From Bacteroidota bacterium (GTDB lineage: Bacteria; Bacteroidota; Bacteroidia; Flavobacteriales; Weeksellaceae): a stretch of 23,195 nucleotides of DNA. A model generated the notes under the pieces. The model had not been told where the DNA came from. It did not search any database and saw nothing but the letters and a program-made list of their open reading frames with translations. The DNA is taken from NCBI GenBank assembly GCA_023420435.1, contig JAEZWE010000063.1, forward strand, positions 1-23,195, given 5' to 3'. The position numbers and the translations under genes are program-made. Shown here piece by piece: positions 7,258-16,114 of this stretch. How positions within the stretch are numbered: the stretch's first letter is position 1; the number at the start of each line of letters is the position of its first letter.

Positions 7258-8967
7258 ATGAAAAAGAGATTTTATTTTTTGCTTACTGTATTATTTTCAA
7301 TCTTGCTTTCTTCACAGACTTTTGATTGGGAAAAAACTTTTGCTGGCAGTAATGACGAAGTTTTTATAGACAACATTGAAGATGGCGCGGGAAATTATAT
7401 TTTCTCGGGAACTTCAAATAGTAATGATGGTGATTTAACGCTGAATTATGGTTTACAAGATGTTTTTGTAGTGAAAACTGATGGAGGTGGAAATTATTTA
7501 TGGAAAAAAACTTTTGGAGGCAATAATGATGATGTAATTTTAGATTTAGAGAAATCAAACGACGGGGGAGTTGTGTTTGTCTCTAAATCAAAATCTAATT
7601 CAAATAATTTTTCAACAAATTTAGGAGATTTTGATTTTTGGGTAACCAAATTGGATAGTAATGGAAATGTGGTTTGGAATTTTCCTTTTGCAGGTTCTGG
7701 AGTTGAAAATAATGCTAAGATTATTCCTATTGGTACTGGCTATGTTGTTGCTTTGGAAACAAATTCTACGGACGGAGAGTTTGCTCATTCAACCACTTCT
7801 GGAAATAATATTTGGTTGCTGAAACTTTCCGAAACAGGGGCTGTAATTTGGAAAAATCGTTTACAGGGAAATGGTGAAGAAATAATAAAACAGTTAGTAC
7901 CTATTGACGCTTCTATTTTTGGGATTTTGCTGGTTTCTTCTTCTTCCGATGGAGATTTTGTCTCAAATACATCCACTGCAAGCAAAAGCTTTTTTATGAG
8001 ATTGAGCAGTTCTGGTAATATTATTTCCAATGCTATGGTTGAATCTGCAGATCCTGCTAAAGCAAATAATATTGAAAATATAAAAATGACTTCTTTAGGA
8101 CAGTTTCTTCTTTCAGGCAGTGAAAATGTATCTGTGGTTTTTGGATCAACAACCTATAACAATGTAGATGCGGTTATGGCTTTGGTAAGTGCTAGTGGTG
8201 TTTTAAGTTGGAAGAGAAACTATGTTAACACCAGTGGTCCTTATTTTGAAAGAGCAGTTCTTTCTGAGGTGGCAAATGATAACAATTTTATTTTTATCAT
8301 CGTTAATAAAAATAATAATGATGCACAGAATATTCAAAATATAATGCTGAAATTGGATTCTAATGGTAATTTGCTTAATACCTTTATAATTTCAACAAAC
8401 TATAATTTTATCAAATATTTTGATATTCATAAATTAATTTCCGGTATTATGGCGCTTAGTTTTACCAGTATTAACGATGCAGGTCCTGATACAGCATTTC
8501 ATTCAATACAATTTATTAATGACACTGGAACACTTAACCAATCTTCATCTATAAAAGTTAATAATTCGATTTTGAATGCATATGCTTATGCCTCAAGTTT
8601 ATTGACTAATAATGACGAAATTATTAGCTTTTGGACTCATAGAAATGCTTGGAATTCTACTCCGCAAAATGGAAATAATGTATGGTTCTCGAAATGGAAT
8701 ATTCCAATAAATTACCTCTCATTAGATGAAGAATTAGAAATTAGCAAAAGTATTATTATTTATCCAAATCCTGTTTCAGAGTTCTTAAATATTGTATTGC
8801 CACAAGATGAAAAGTTAGAAATAATAAAAATATATAATTCTGCAGGTCAATTAAATAAAATTGAAAACGCTAAAAAAATTGATGTTTCAAGCTTTGTGAA
8901 AGGTAAATATATCTTCGAAATCAAAACAAATAAATCTGTGACTAGGAAATCAATATTAGTTCAGTAG
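7258..8967 (+). CDS. secreted repeat protein with T9SS C-terminal sorting domain
   Basis: A 569-residue protein exported by Sec (signal peptide 1-20) and then by the type IX system. The C-terminal domain (about 495-569) begins IIIYPNPVSEFLNI and ends KGKYIFEIKTNKSVTRKSIL, typical of the type A sorting domain. The middle has degenerate repeats of about 50-55 residues. They share a pattern such as WEKTFAGSNDEV, then DGAGNYIFSGTSNSNDGD, then DVFVVKTDGGGNYLWKKTFG; at least four copies are visible between 22 and 240, with weaker ones after. The pattern suggests beta-propeller-like blades, with an unknown ligand. Asn/Ser/Gly-rich composition is normal for such cargo. It is on its own transcript, divergent from uvrC. 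Confidence 0.9.
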   Translation: MKKRFYFLLTVLFSILLSSQTFDWEKTFAGSNDEVFIDNIEDGAGNYIFSGTSNSNDGDLTLNYGLQDVFVVKTDGGGNYLWKKTFGGNNDDVILDLEKSNDGGVVFVSKSKSNSNNFSTNLGDFDFWVTKLDSNGNVVWNFPFAGSGVENNAKIIPIGTGYVVALETNSTDGEFAHSTTSGNNIWLLKLSETGAVIWKNRLQGNGEEIIKQLVPIDASIFGILLVSSSSDGDFVSNTSTASKSFFMRLSSSGNIISNAMVESADPAKANNIENIKMTSLGQFLLSGSENVSVVFGSTTYNNVDAVMALVSASGVLSWKRNYVNTSGPYFERAVLSEVANDNNFIFIIVNKNNNDAQNIQNIMLKLDSNGNLLNTFIISTNYNFIKYFDIHKLISGIMALSFTSINDAGPDTAFHSIQFINDTGTLNQSSSIKVNNSILNAYAYASSLLTNNDEIISFWTHRNAWNSTPQNGNNVWFSKWNIPINYLSLDEELEISKSIIIYPNPVSEFLNIVLPQDEKLEIIKIYNSAGQLNKIENAKKIDVSSFVKGKYIFEIKTNKSVTRKSILVQ

Positions 8968-8985
8968 AAATTGTATTTTTTAAAT

Positions 8986-9019
8986 AGAGGGTTTTTTCAG
9001 AAATGGGAAAACTCTTTTT
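8986..9019 (+). terminator. weak candidate terminator of the cargo gene
   Basis: AGAG..TTTT at 8986-8995 pairs with AAAACTCT at 9008-9015 if a GG bulge is allowed, and TTTT follows. It is the only hairpin-like element between the stop at 8967 and hutH. Confidence 0.35.
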
Positions 9020-9097
9020 GTTTATTTTTTCATTTTGTACTTTACTAAATTTTCGGGAAACCTTGAAAAACCGTACTTTTAACCAAAATAATTAAGA

Positions 9098-10588
9098 ATG
9101 AAAACTTACGGTGTCGATCATTTTACCATAGAAGATATTTTAGAAATTGCTAAAGATTCCAAAAAAGCAAAACTGGATAAAAAATCCAAGCAACAAATCA
9201 ATCAATCCCAAAAAAATGTCCGTAAAATTGTAGAATCGGACAAAACAGTTTATGGAATTAATACCGGTTTTGGTCCACTTTGCGATGTAAAAATTTCTGA
9301 AGAAGAAACGGCATTGCTTCAACACAATTTAATTATTTCTCACGCAGTGGGTGTCGGAAAACCCATTGATAAAGAATTGTCGAAGATCATGATGATTGCC
9401 AAAGTTCACGCATTATCCAAAGGATTTTCCGGCGTTTCGTTGGAAGTAATTGAACGTTTGCTTTTACTTTTAGAAAAAGATATTATTCCTGTTGTTCCGG
9501 AGCAAGGTTCTGTTGGTGCTTCCGGAGATTTGGCGCCTTTGGCACATTTGGTTTTGCCGCTTCTAGGTTTGGGAAAAGTTTGGGAAAATAACAAAATAGA
9601 AGACACCGCAAAAATTCTGAAAAAACATAAAATCGAACCGTTAAAACTCGGACCAAAAGAAGGTTTGGGATTAATTAACGGAACCCAGTTTATTCTTACT
9701 CATGCCATTAAAGGTTTGGAAAAAATGGAATATTTACTTGACTTAGCAGATTTAACTGCTGCCATGAGTTTGGAAGCGTATCGAGGAAGTGCAAGTCCAT
9801 TCAAGAAAGAATTGCACGAAATCCGTCCATTTGCAGGAAGCAAAAAAGTAGCGGCAAGAATGTTGAAATTTTTGAAAGGTTCAAAAAATTTAAAAGAACA
9901 CGAATTCTGTGACCGTGTTCAAGATCCATATTCCATGAGATGCGTTCCGCAAGTTCATGGAGCGAGCCGAAATGCTTTTGAACATTTAAAAAAATTGGCG
10001 GAAACTGAATTAAATTCCGTAACCGATAATCCTATTGTTTTAAGTGCGGAAGAATCCATTTCCGGAGGAAATTTCCACGGACAATTAATGGCGCTTCCAT
10101 TGGATTATGCGACTTTGGCAGCTGCGGAATTGGGAAATATTTCGGACAGAAGAAGTTATCTTTTGCTCGAAGGAAAATTTGGTTTGCCAAGATTGCTGAC
10201 AGAATGGAGCGGACTGAATTCCGGATTTATGATTCCGCAATACACTTCTGCTGCGTTGGTTACTGAAAATAAAACTTTGTGTTTTCCGGCTTCTGCGGAT
10301 TCTATTCCGACGAGTTTAGGACAGGAAGACCATGTTTCCATGGGAAGTATTTCAGGAAGAAAATTCAACCAGGTTTTGGATAATTTAGTGAATATTTTAG
10401 CGGTGGAATTGATGTTTGCAGCGCAAGGTTTAGAATTTAGAAAACCTGCAAAATGCTCCAAAATAGTTGAAGAAAACTACGACATCATCCGTTCAGTCGT
10501 ACCAAAATTGGAAAACGACCGCGAAATCGGAAAAGACATGATTGCGATTGCGGATTTGATTAGAGAAAGAAAATTTATTGTGAATTAA
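9098..10588 (+). CDS. hutH: histidine ammonia-lyase
   Basis: A 496-residue enzyme that removes ammonia from histidine to give urocanate, the first step of histidine use; cytoplasmic tetramer in known members. The Ala-Ser-Gly triplet that forms the MIO cofactor is at 141-143 in GSVGASGDLAPLAH. The catalytic Tyr52 is in YGINTGFGP. The motif GQEDHVSMG is present near residue 408. Ser81-His82 (IISHAVGVG) fits histidine lyases rather than tyrosine or phenylalanine lyases, which differ here; this is a family rule, not a proof. No other hut gene (hutU, hutI, hutG) is beside it, so the rest of the pathway must be elsewhere or absent. Confidence 0.93.
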   Translation: MKTYGVDHFTIEDILEIAKDSKKAKLDKKSKQQINQSQKNVRKIVESDKTVYGINTGFGPLCDVKISEEETALLQHNLIISHAVGVGKPIDKELSKIMMIAKVHALSKGFSGVSLEVIERLLLLLEKDIIPVVPEQGSVGASGDLAPLAHLVLPLLGLGKVWENNKIEDTAKILKKHKIEPLKLGPKEGLGLINGTQFILTHAIKGLEKMEYLLDLADLTAAMSLEAYRGSASPFKKELHEIRPFAGSKKVAARMLKFLKGSKNLKEHEFCDRVQDPYSMRCVPQVHGASRNAFEHLKKLAETELNSVTDNPIVLSAEESISGGNFHGQLMALPLDYATLAAAELGNISDRRSYLLLEGKFGLPRLLTEWSGLNSGFMIPQYTSAALVTENKTLCFPASADSIPTSLGQEDHVSMGSISGRKFNQVLDNLVNILAVELMFAAQGLEFRKPAKCSKIVEENYDIIRSVVPKLENDREIGKDMIAIADLIRERKFIVN

Positions 10589-10640
10589 TTATTTCTTCAA
10601 AAAAAGAGTAACATAAAAAGGTCAATTTATGAGTTTTTTG

Positions 10641-10648
10641 TAAATTTG
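10641..10648 (+). promoter_or_regulatory. candidate -7 element of sucC
   Basis: TAAATTTG matches TAnnTTTG and lies 39 bases before the sucC ATG, so the leader would be about 32 bases. No clear TTG at -33. The leader is A-rich, as is common upstream of starts in Bacteroidota. Confidence 0.5.
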
Positions 10649-10687
10649 TGAACCTTTAAAAAAAAGAAAAATCTAACAAAAAATATT

Positions 10688-11878
10688 ATGAATCTTCACG
10701 AGTATCAATCTAAAGAGATTTTATCAAAGTATGGTGTAGCAATTCAGCGTGGTTTCGTTGCTAATAATGTGGACGAAGCGGTGGATGCAGCCAACAAATT
10801 AAAAGAAATGACCGGCGCTGAAGGCTGGGTGGTAAAAGCACAAGTTCACGCTGGTGGACGCGGAAAAGGTGGTGGTGTGAAATTTTCTCCCAATTTGGAA
10901 AAATTGAAAGAAAATGCTCAAAACATTATCGGAATGCAATTGATTACCCCTCAAACTTCTGCAGAAGGTAAAAAGGTAAATTCTGTTTTGGTTGCGGAAG
11001 ATGTTTATTATCCTGGAGAAAATGAAACTAAAGAGTTTTATGTTTCTATACTTTTAGACAGAGCACAAGGTAAAAATACCGTAGTTTATTCCACTGAAGG
11101 AGGGATGGATATTGAACATGTTGCGGAAGTTACGCCTCATTTAATTCACAAAGAAACCATTGATCCTGCTTTAGGACTTCAGCCTTTTCAAGCGGCTAAA
11201 ATTGCTTTTAACCTAGGTCTTCATGGACAAGCCAATAAAGAATTTAAAAAATTTATTACTTCTCTTTACAATGCTTATGTAGGTATTGATGCATCTCTTT
11301 TTGAAATTAATCCGGTTTTGAAAACTTCAGACGAAAAAATTATCGCCGTTGATGCAAAAGTAACTTTGGACGGAAATGGTTTGTATCGTCATAAAGATTT
11401 GGCAGAATTAAGAGATACCAGAGAAGAAGATCCTATGGATGTTGAAGCGGGTGAAGCCGGACTAAATTTTGTGAAATTGGACGGTGATGTTGCTTGTATG
11501 GTAAATGGTGCCGGTTTAGCAATGGCAACCATGGATATGATTAAACTTTCCGGAGGAAATCCTGCAAACTTCCTTGATGTTGGGGGAACTGCAGATGCTG
11601 CAAGAGTAAAAACAGCTTTTGATATCATCTTGAAAGATTCAAACGTAAAAGCTATATTAATTAATATTTTTGGTGGAATTGTACGTTGCGACAGAGTTGC
11701 ACAAGGTGTTGTAGATGCTTATAAAGAAATCGGTCAATTTCCGGTTCCGTTAATTGTAAGATTACAAGGTACCAATGCTGAAGAAGCGAAGAAATTAATT
11801 GATGAAGCCGGACTTCCAATTCACTCTGCAATAACGCTTGAAGAAGCGGCTAATAAAGTAAAAGAAGTTTTAGCTTAA
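10688..11878 (+). CDS. sucC: succinyl-CoA ligase (ADP-forming) beta subunit
   Basis: A 396-residue ATP-grasp protein of normal length (E. coli SucC 388). With SucD it makes ATP (or GTP) and succinate from succinyl-CoA in the TCA cycle. The N-terminus MNLHEYQSKEILSKYGV is diagnostic. The ATP-grasp region has WVVKAQVHAGGRGKGGGVKF (47-66); the C-terminal domain has the conserved ILINIFGGIVRCDRVAQGV and PLIVRLQGTNAEEAKK (about 337-376). The alpha subunit gene sucD does not follow; the next gene converges from the other strand. Confidence 0.97.
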   Translation: MNLHEYQSKEILSKYGVAIQRGFVANNVDEAVDAANKLKEMTGAEGWVVKAQVHAGGRGKGGGVKFSPNLEKLKENAQNIIGMQLITPQTSAEGKKVNSVLVAEDVYYPGENETKEFYVSILLDRAQGKNTVVYSTEGGMDIEHVAEVTPHLIHKETIDPALGLQPFQAAKIAFNLGLHGQANKEFKKFITSLYNAYVGIDASLFEINPVLKTSDEKIIAVDAKVTLDGNGLYRHKDLAELRDTREEDPMDVEAGEAGLNFVKLDGDVACMVNGAGLAMATMDMIKLSGGNPANFLDVGGTADAARVKTAFDIILKDSNVKAILINIFGGIVRCDRVAQGVVDAYKEIGQFPVPLIVRLQGTNAEEAKKLIDEAGLPIHSAITLEEAANKVKEVLA

Positions 11879-11897
11879 GCTGAATTTTTAAAAATAG

Positions 11898-11930
11898 AAA
11901 AACGCACTTTTTTTGAAGTGCGTTTTTTTT
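11898..11930. terminator. bidirectional terminator between sucC and mscS-like gene
   Basis: AAAAACGCACTT (11898-11909) and its complement (11916-11927) form a perfect 12-pair stem around TTTTTG, flanked by T runs on both strands. It sits between two convergent genes, 19 bases after the sucC stop, and can serve both. Confidence 0.92.
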
Positions 11931-11947
11931 TATGTTTTTATTAGAAA

Positions 11948-12802
11948 TTACTGAAGAATATTAGGAATAGAAGTTTTAATTCCTTCATCATCCAAACGGT
12001 TTTTCAGTTTCATGATGGCTTCACTTTTTACACTGCCGATATTTTCGCCTTTTTTCATCCAGAATTTAACCTGCAAACTGTAAACTCCTAATTTCTGACG
12101 GACAAATATCACTTCTGCACTATCCAAATCATCCGCAAAACCAAAGGTTTTTACTTCATCTAAAAGCACTTTTTTTGCAGTTTCCAAATTTTCGGTATTG
12201 GGAATTTCCAACTCAATTATAATTTTTCGATGTTCTGAAGCGGAAGTATTGATGAAAGGCGCACTAAAAATTAACTGATTTGGGATATACACTTTTTTAC
12301 CTTCATCGTTAATTACTTTTGTGGTTAAGAATCCAATTTCAACGACAGTTCCGGAAATATTATTGATGGTAACATAATCACCAACTTTAAAAGCTTTGTC
12401 TACACTAACCAACATTCCGGAAAACATGGAAGAAACAATATCTTTTAAAGCAACACCCGCAATAATACCAGCAACTCCTAAACTTCCCAGAAATTTCATG
12501 AAAAAACCATTCAGTCCCATGATTTCCAACGCCATAAAAGTTCCGGCAAGGATAATTAAAAATCGGAAAAACCCAATTAAGGTAACAATAGTATCCTGAT
12601 TTCGGTTTTTTGGAAAAAGTTTTTGAAAAGCTTTTAAAGCAATCTTACTTAAGAATTTACTTAAGAAGAAAACTCCTAAAAACACTGCAATTCCTACAAT
12701 AAGATTGGGGGTGTTTTCTGCCAATTTTATCCACCAATTTTGGATTACTTTGTAAACGACGTCAATGTATTTCCAATCCTTTACATTTTCCAGCTGAATC
12801 AT
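11948..12802 (-). CDS. MscS-type small-conductance mechanosensitive channel
   Basis: A 284-residue inner-membrane channel protein, the length of E. coli MscS (286). Such channels open on hypo-osmotic shock to release solutes. Three membrane segments are visible: about 33-53, 73-95 and a pore helix from 104 (FLGSLGVAGIIAGVALKD) with the Gly/Ala packing pattern of TM3. The MscS beta domain follows (KAFKVGDYVTINNISGTVVE, then TTKVINDEGKKVYIPNQLI), then the alpha/beta cage domain to the end. It stands alone, converging with sucC and separated from the next minus-strand gene by a strong hairpin. Confidence 0.93.
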   Translation of the reverse strand: MIQLENVKDWKYIDVVYKVIQNWWIKLAENTPNLIVGIAVFLGVFFLSKFLSKIALKAFQKLFPKNRNQDTIVTLIGFFRFLIILAGTFMALEIMGLNGFFMKFLGSLGVAGIIAGVALKDIVSSMFSGMLVSVDKAFKVGDYVTINNISGTVVEIGFLTTKVINDEGKKVYIPNQLIFSAPFINTSASEHRKIIIELEIPNTENLETAKKVLLDEVKTFGFADDLDSAEVIFVRQKLGVYSLQVKFWMKKGENIGSVKSEAIMKLKNRLDDEGIKTSIPNILQ

Positions 12803-12958
12803 TTTATAAAATTTAGATTTTTTTCAAAAGCAAAAAATCTGCCCAAAGAAAAGATTTTAAAATATTTTTAAAAGTTTTAGTATCTGTCTAACTTTTATTT
12901 TATGATATTTTTTTTAACATATAAGTTTAATAAAATTGAAAATAAAAGATAAAATAAA

Positions 12959-13003
12959 AGCACATTAGCTTAGAAAATCAAAGATTTTCTAAGCTAATGT
13001 GCT
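12959..13003. terminator. long perfect hairpin after the siderophore-receptor unit
   Basis: Arms at 12959-12979 and 12983-13003 pair perfectly over 21 bases around a three-base AAA loop. On the minus strand the stem is followed by TTTTATTTTATCTTTTATTTT, so it can end the transcript of the PepSY-protein gene, whose stop is at 13082. The plus strand also has a T-rich flank. The stem is far longer than ordinary terminators, so it may also be a palindromic repeat element. Confidence 0.8.
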
Positions 13004-13081
13004 CTTTTCTATCAAAATAAATCAAAAAATCTTAGGTGATTGATGTGTTTGAAATAAATTTAGACAGACTCTTATATTTTT

Positions 13082-13597
13082 TTAAATCAAAAGAAGAATT
13101 ATGGAAATAACTAAACCAGCCAAAGTAAATAACATTCCTCGCTTAAAAGCCTTGGTTTTCGGATTAAACATCCAAAAGCTGGATACGACGAAAAAGAAAA
13201 GACAAATTCCAAAAAAAACATTCAATCCACCCAATTTATCTTTTGAAGGCGACTTATGAAGTTTCGTCATTTTATCTAATACAAAAGGAAGCTCTTTTTT
13301 CTTGTATTTCGCTTCCCCTGTTAACGAATTGTAAGTTCCATTTTTGAAATGAAGAATTCCATTTTCAGTTTTTTCTACTTCAAAACCTTTCATTTTTAGC
13401 TCTTTTCCGAGCTGCTTTTCCGAAAGATTTTTGGCGATTACTTTTTCGTAAATTTTTTCTTTTTTTAGTAAATCGGTATCACGATAAACCAATAAGATTC
13501 CACTTACGGCATAAACCGTCATAATTCCTGCCATGAAATATCCTAAATATCGATGTACAACGCGCATAAAGGATCTTGTATTTTTGATTTCTGCCAT
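13082..13597 (-). CDS. PepSY-type small membrane protein
   Basis: A 171-residue inner-membrane protein. The start RSFMRVVHRYLGYFMAGIMT (8-27) with VYAVSGILLVYRDTDLLK is the N-terminal helix of the PepSY_TM family. A soluble part of about 80 residues follows, with the pattern GILHFKNGTYNSLTGEAKYK like a short PepSY fold, then two more membrane helices (about 122-143 and 151-171). Larger relatives include iron-reductase-like proteins, and small ones often sit beside TonB-dependent receptors. Here it follows the receptor gene after 93 bases on the same strand, so a role in ferric-siderophore reduction or uptake is likely but inferred. His15 in the first helix and His114 could be heme or metal ligands. 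Confidence 0.8.
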   Translation of the reverse strand: MAEIKNTRSFMRVVHRYLGYFMAGIMTVYAVSGILLVYRDTDLLKKEKIYEKVIAKNLSEKQLGKELKMKGFEVEKTENGILHFKNGTYNSLTGEAKYKKKELPFVLDKMTKLHKSPSKDKLGGLNVFFGICLFFFVVSSFWMFNPKTKAFKRGMLFTLAGLVISIILLLI

Positions 13598-13690
13598 TTT
13601 TTTTCTGAGTTTTTAGTTTAAAATTCAAAAAGTGGAAAAATAAATTTCCACTTAATGACTACTTAAAAATTAAATTGATATGAGACTAAA

Positions 13691-15919
13691 TTATAGTTTA
13701 TAGGTTAATGTAAAATAAAAATTTCTTGGTGTAATTGGATTTACAGAGTAATTTTCGTGATAGTTGTAAGCTGTTGTGTCAAACAAATTTCCAACTTTTC
13801 CCATGATCGAGAATTTTTTCCAATCGTATCCTACAGAAAGCGATACTGTTGAATAATCATCAACGTGCAACAATCTTGAAACTCCATTTCTCGCTGCAAG
13901 AGAGTTGTTTCCGGTTTTGGTGTCATTCCAACCTGCAATTCGGTCTCCAATATAATAGATGGTTGCACCAACTTTAAGACCGGTGATATATCTTGAAAAT
14001 TTGTAGAAAACAGAAGCGTTTGCAGTTGTTGCAGGTGTTCTTACCAATCTCTGATTTTCTACATAACCAAAATCATCAGGAGTATCTTTATAAACAGAAT
14101 GGTTGTAAGAAACTCCAGCAATAATTGAAAGATTTTCGTTTGGATTACCTGTGATGTCCAGTTCAGCACCTCTACTTTGCATTTTTCCGGCAAATTCTTT
14201 TAATGTGCTGTCAGAATTTTGTAATCCAGTTACCGGATGAAACTGAGCCATTTGATAAAAATTGTTATTAACGATATGATAACCTGTTAAGTTCACAGAA
14301 ACGGCGTTGTTCCAGAAATTTTTCTTTATACCAACTTCAAGCTGGTCAATAATTGATGGTTTTAAAGAATTTTCGGTAACGATATCTCTTCCTGTATTAG
14401 CAGAAAAAGAGTTGGTGTACGTTCCAAAAATGGAAAGATTTTCGTTTGGAGTATACACTAATCCTGCTTTTGGAGAAAAAGCTCTGTCAACCGTTCCTGC
14501 CGATTTTACTTCGGTGTTGCTTGCAAAAGTTTTTCTTGTTGATTCTAAATTTTCGATGTAAGACCATCGTAATCCGGCTAAAATTTTAAATTTTTTGCTG
14601 AGTTCAACAAAGTCTTGTGCAAATAAACCGAATCTTTGGGTAGGAATTCTGTTTCTGTCTTTTTTCTCTGCAGTAGGTAAAAAATCGCTGCTCCAGGTTG
14701 AAGGATCATCAAGATAAATATTACCAGCCGCTCCGTTTGTTCCATAAGCAGTTTGCGAAATATTGTATGCGTAAGAATCTGCAGTTCCGTAATCTCCGTC
14801 TGTTCCTACTAAAATTTTATGATTAATTTTCCCTGTTAAAAATTCACCATTTACATTTACTTGAAGCGAAGTATAATTGTTTTCGTTGTAGGTTCTGTTA
14901 ATTGGGCGATTCCATTTTAGTCGGTTTGCATTATCATACGTCCAAACAACACGTTCTGATGAAAAATAATCTTTGGTGTAGTTTTGATAGGAAGCAACAG
15001 AATTCAAGAACCATTTATCGTTAAACTGATGGTTGAAAGTAATTCCAGTTGTAGCTTGCTGTACATTTTGAAATTGCCAATCTGTTCCAACAAATGCATT
15101 TCTAGGTAAAAAAGTGTTTAAAGCATACGAATGGTCTTGATTTTCAATAGCTCCAATTCCAAAATCTGGTGTAAAATCGTTTCTCAAATAATCCGCTTCA
15201 ACAATTAATTGAGATTTTTTACCGATATTATATAAAAATGAAGGATTGAAATAATATTTTTTCGATTCTACAATATCACGGAAGCTTTCAGCAGTTTCGT
15301 AGGCTCCATTAATTCTGAATGCAGTATTTTTTGAAAGTGGACCATAAAAATCTACAGTTGGCTTGTAAGAATTCCAACTTCCGGCATTCAAACCAATACT
15401 TCCACCGAAGTTAAATCTTGGTTTTTTGGTAATTAAATTTACTACACCTCCTGCAGCTACATTTCCGAAAAGCATAGCATTTCCACCTTTTAAAACTTCA
15501 ACACGTTCCAAACCAGAAACTTCAGGGAAAACACCGCTGTTAATTCTTGATCCATTTTTGAAAATATTATCATTTCCGAAGTTGAAACCTCTACCACCGA
15601 AACTGTCCTGAGAATTTCCTCGCGAAGAAGTTACATACAGACCATTAACATTCTGTAGAACTTCGCTGAGTTGCTTGTTTTGTTGCTGCTCAATAATTTC
15701 GTGCGTTACAATGGAAATCGGTTGCGGATTTTCCATCACTTTAAGATTCGATTTTGTAGTAGTGGTTCTTGCTTTGTTTGGATTTCCAGATTTGTGAAGA
15801 TGAATGTCTTCAATTTGTTGAACTTTTAAAGTGTCTTTTTCCACCAAATTGGGTCCCCTTTGTGCAAATAAACTCATCGAAATAACGATAAATCCCAGCG
15901 ACAAAATCTCTCTTTTCAT
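13691..15919 (-). CDS. TonB-dependent siderophore receptor
   Basis: A 742-residue outer-membrane transporter. The signal peptide is 1-20 (cut after LFAQ). The plug domain spans about 58-165, with the typical MENPQPISIVTHEII, a Ser/Gly region with GGRGFNF, and ERVEVLKGGNAMLFGNVAAG before GGVVNLITKKP. The rest is a 22-strand-type barrel with many aromatic strand ends, closing at ITPRNFYFTLTYKL. The plug sequence fits FhuA-like ferric-siderophore receptors. There is no N-terminal carboxypeptidase-like domain, so it is not SusC-like. The PepSY-type gene follows and is probably co-transcribed. The ligand is unknown. Confidence 0.92.
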   Translation of the reverse strand: MKREILSLGFIVISMSLFAQRGPNLVEKDTLKVQQIEDIHLHKSGNPNKARTTTTKSNLKVMENPQPISIVTHEIIEQQQNKQLSEVLQNVNGLYVTSSRGNSQDSFGGRGFNFGNDNIFKNGSRINSGVFPEVSGLERVEVLKGGNAMLFGNVAAGGVVNLITKKPRFNFGGSIGLNAGSWNSYKPTVDFYGPLSKNTAFRINGAYETAESFRDIVESKKYYFNPSFLYNIGKKSQLIVEADYLRNDFTPDFGIGAIENQDHSYALNTFLPRNAFVGTDWQFQNVQQATTGITFNHQFNDKWFLNSVASYQNYTKDYFSSERVVWTYDNANRLKWNRPINRTYNENNYTSLQVNVNGEFLTGKINHKILVGTDGDYGTADSYAYNISQTAYGTNGAAGNIYLDDPSTWSSDFLPTAEKKDRNRIPTQRFGLFAQDFVELSKKFKILAGLRWSYIENLESTRKTFASNTEVKSAGTVDRAFSPKAGLVYTPNENLSIFGTYTNSFSANTGRDIVTENSLKPSIIDQLEVGIKKNFWNNAVSVNLTGYHIVNNNFYQMAQFHPVTGLQNSDSTLKEFAGKMQSRGAELDITGNPNENLSIIAGVSYNHSVYKDTPDDFGYVENQRLVRTPATTANASVFYKFSRYITGLKVGATIYYIGDRIAGWNDTKTGNNSLAARNGVSRLLHVDDYSTVSLSVGYDWKKFSIMGKVGNLFDTTAYNYHENYSVNPITPRNFYFTLTYKL

Positions 15920-15955
15920 TTTTACTTTTATTTAGAATTAATTAAAATAATAGAG

Positions 15956-15986
15956 CAAATGTAAAAAAAGTGATTATTTAAATCAA
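15956..15986 (-). promoter_or_regulatory. promoter of the siderophore receptor
   Basis: On the minus strand TTG (15986-15984) and TACATTTG (15963-15956) match the Bacteroidota -33 and -7 elements with a 20-base spacer. The ATG follows 36 bases after the -7 element, past an AT-rich leader. Confidence 0.7.
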
Positions 15987-16000
15987 AGTTAATTTTGATT
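15971..16000. promoter_or_regulatory. cluster of TGATT half-sites over the receptor promoter
   Basis: TGATT (15971-15975), its inverted form AATCA (15981-15985) and TGATT (15996-16000) lie in a row. The last two are part of a larger inverted repeat, AATCAAA (15981-15987) and TTTGATT (15994-16000). The sites cover the -33 TTG, where a repressor such as Fur, or an activator, could act. The sequence is not a classic Fur box. Confidence 0.4.
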
Positions 16001-16114
16001 AATTCTAAATTAAAATTGAATCATGTGTTTAAATTGTTGATTTGCAGGTTTCAAAGAGGACATGATTTTTGTCATATTCTGTATAAGTGAAGAAAAAGAA
16101 ATATTGAATTTATT

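Noticed and set aside
9074..9081. TACTTTTA as a promoter element of hutH
   Set aside because: The last base does not match TAnnTTTG and no TTG is found at the correct distance upstream.
10616..10665. Imperfect inverted repeat (AAAGGT..AATTTA and TAAATT..ACCTTT) upstream of sucC
   Set aside because: The arms are broken by unpaired bases and AT-rich, and it overlaps the likely sucC promoter. Not strong enough to call a terminator or riboswitch.
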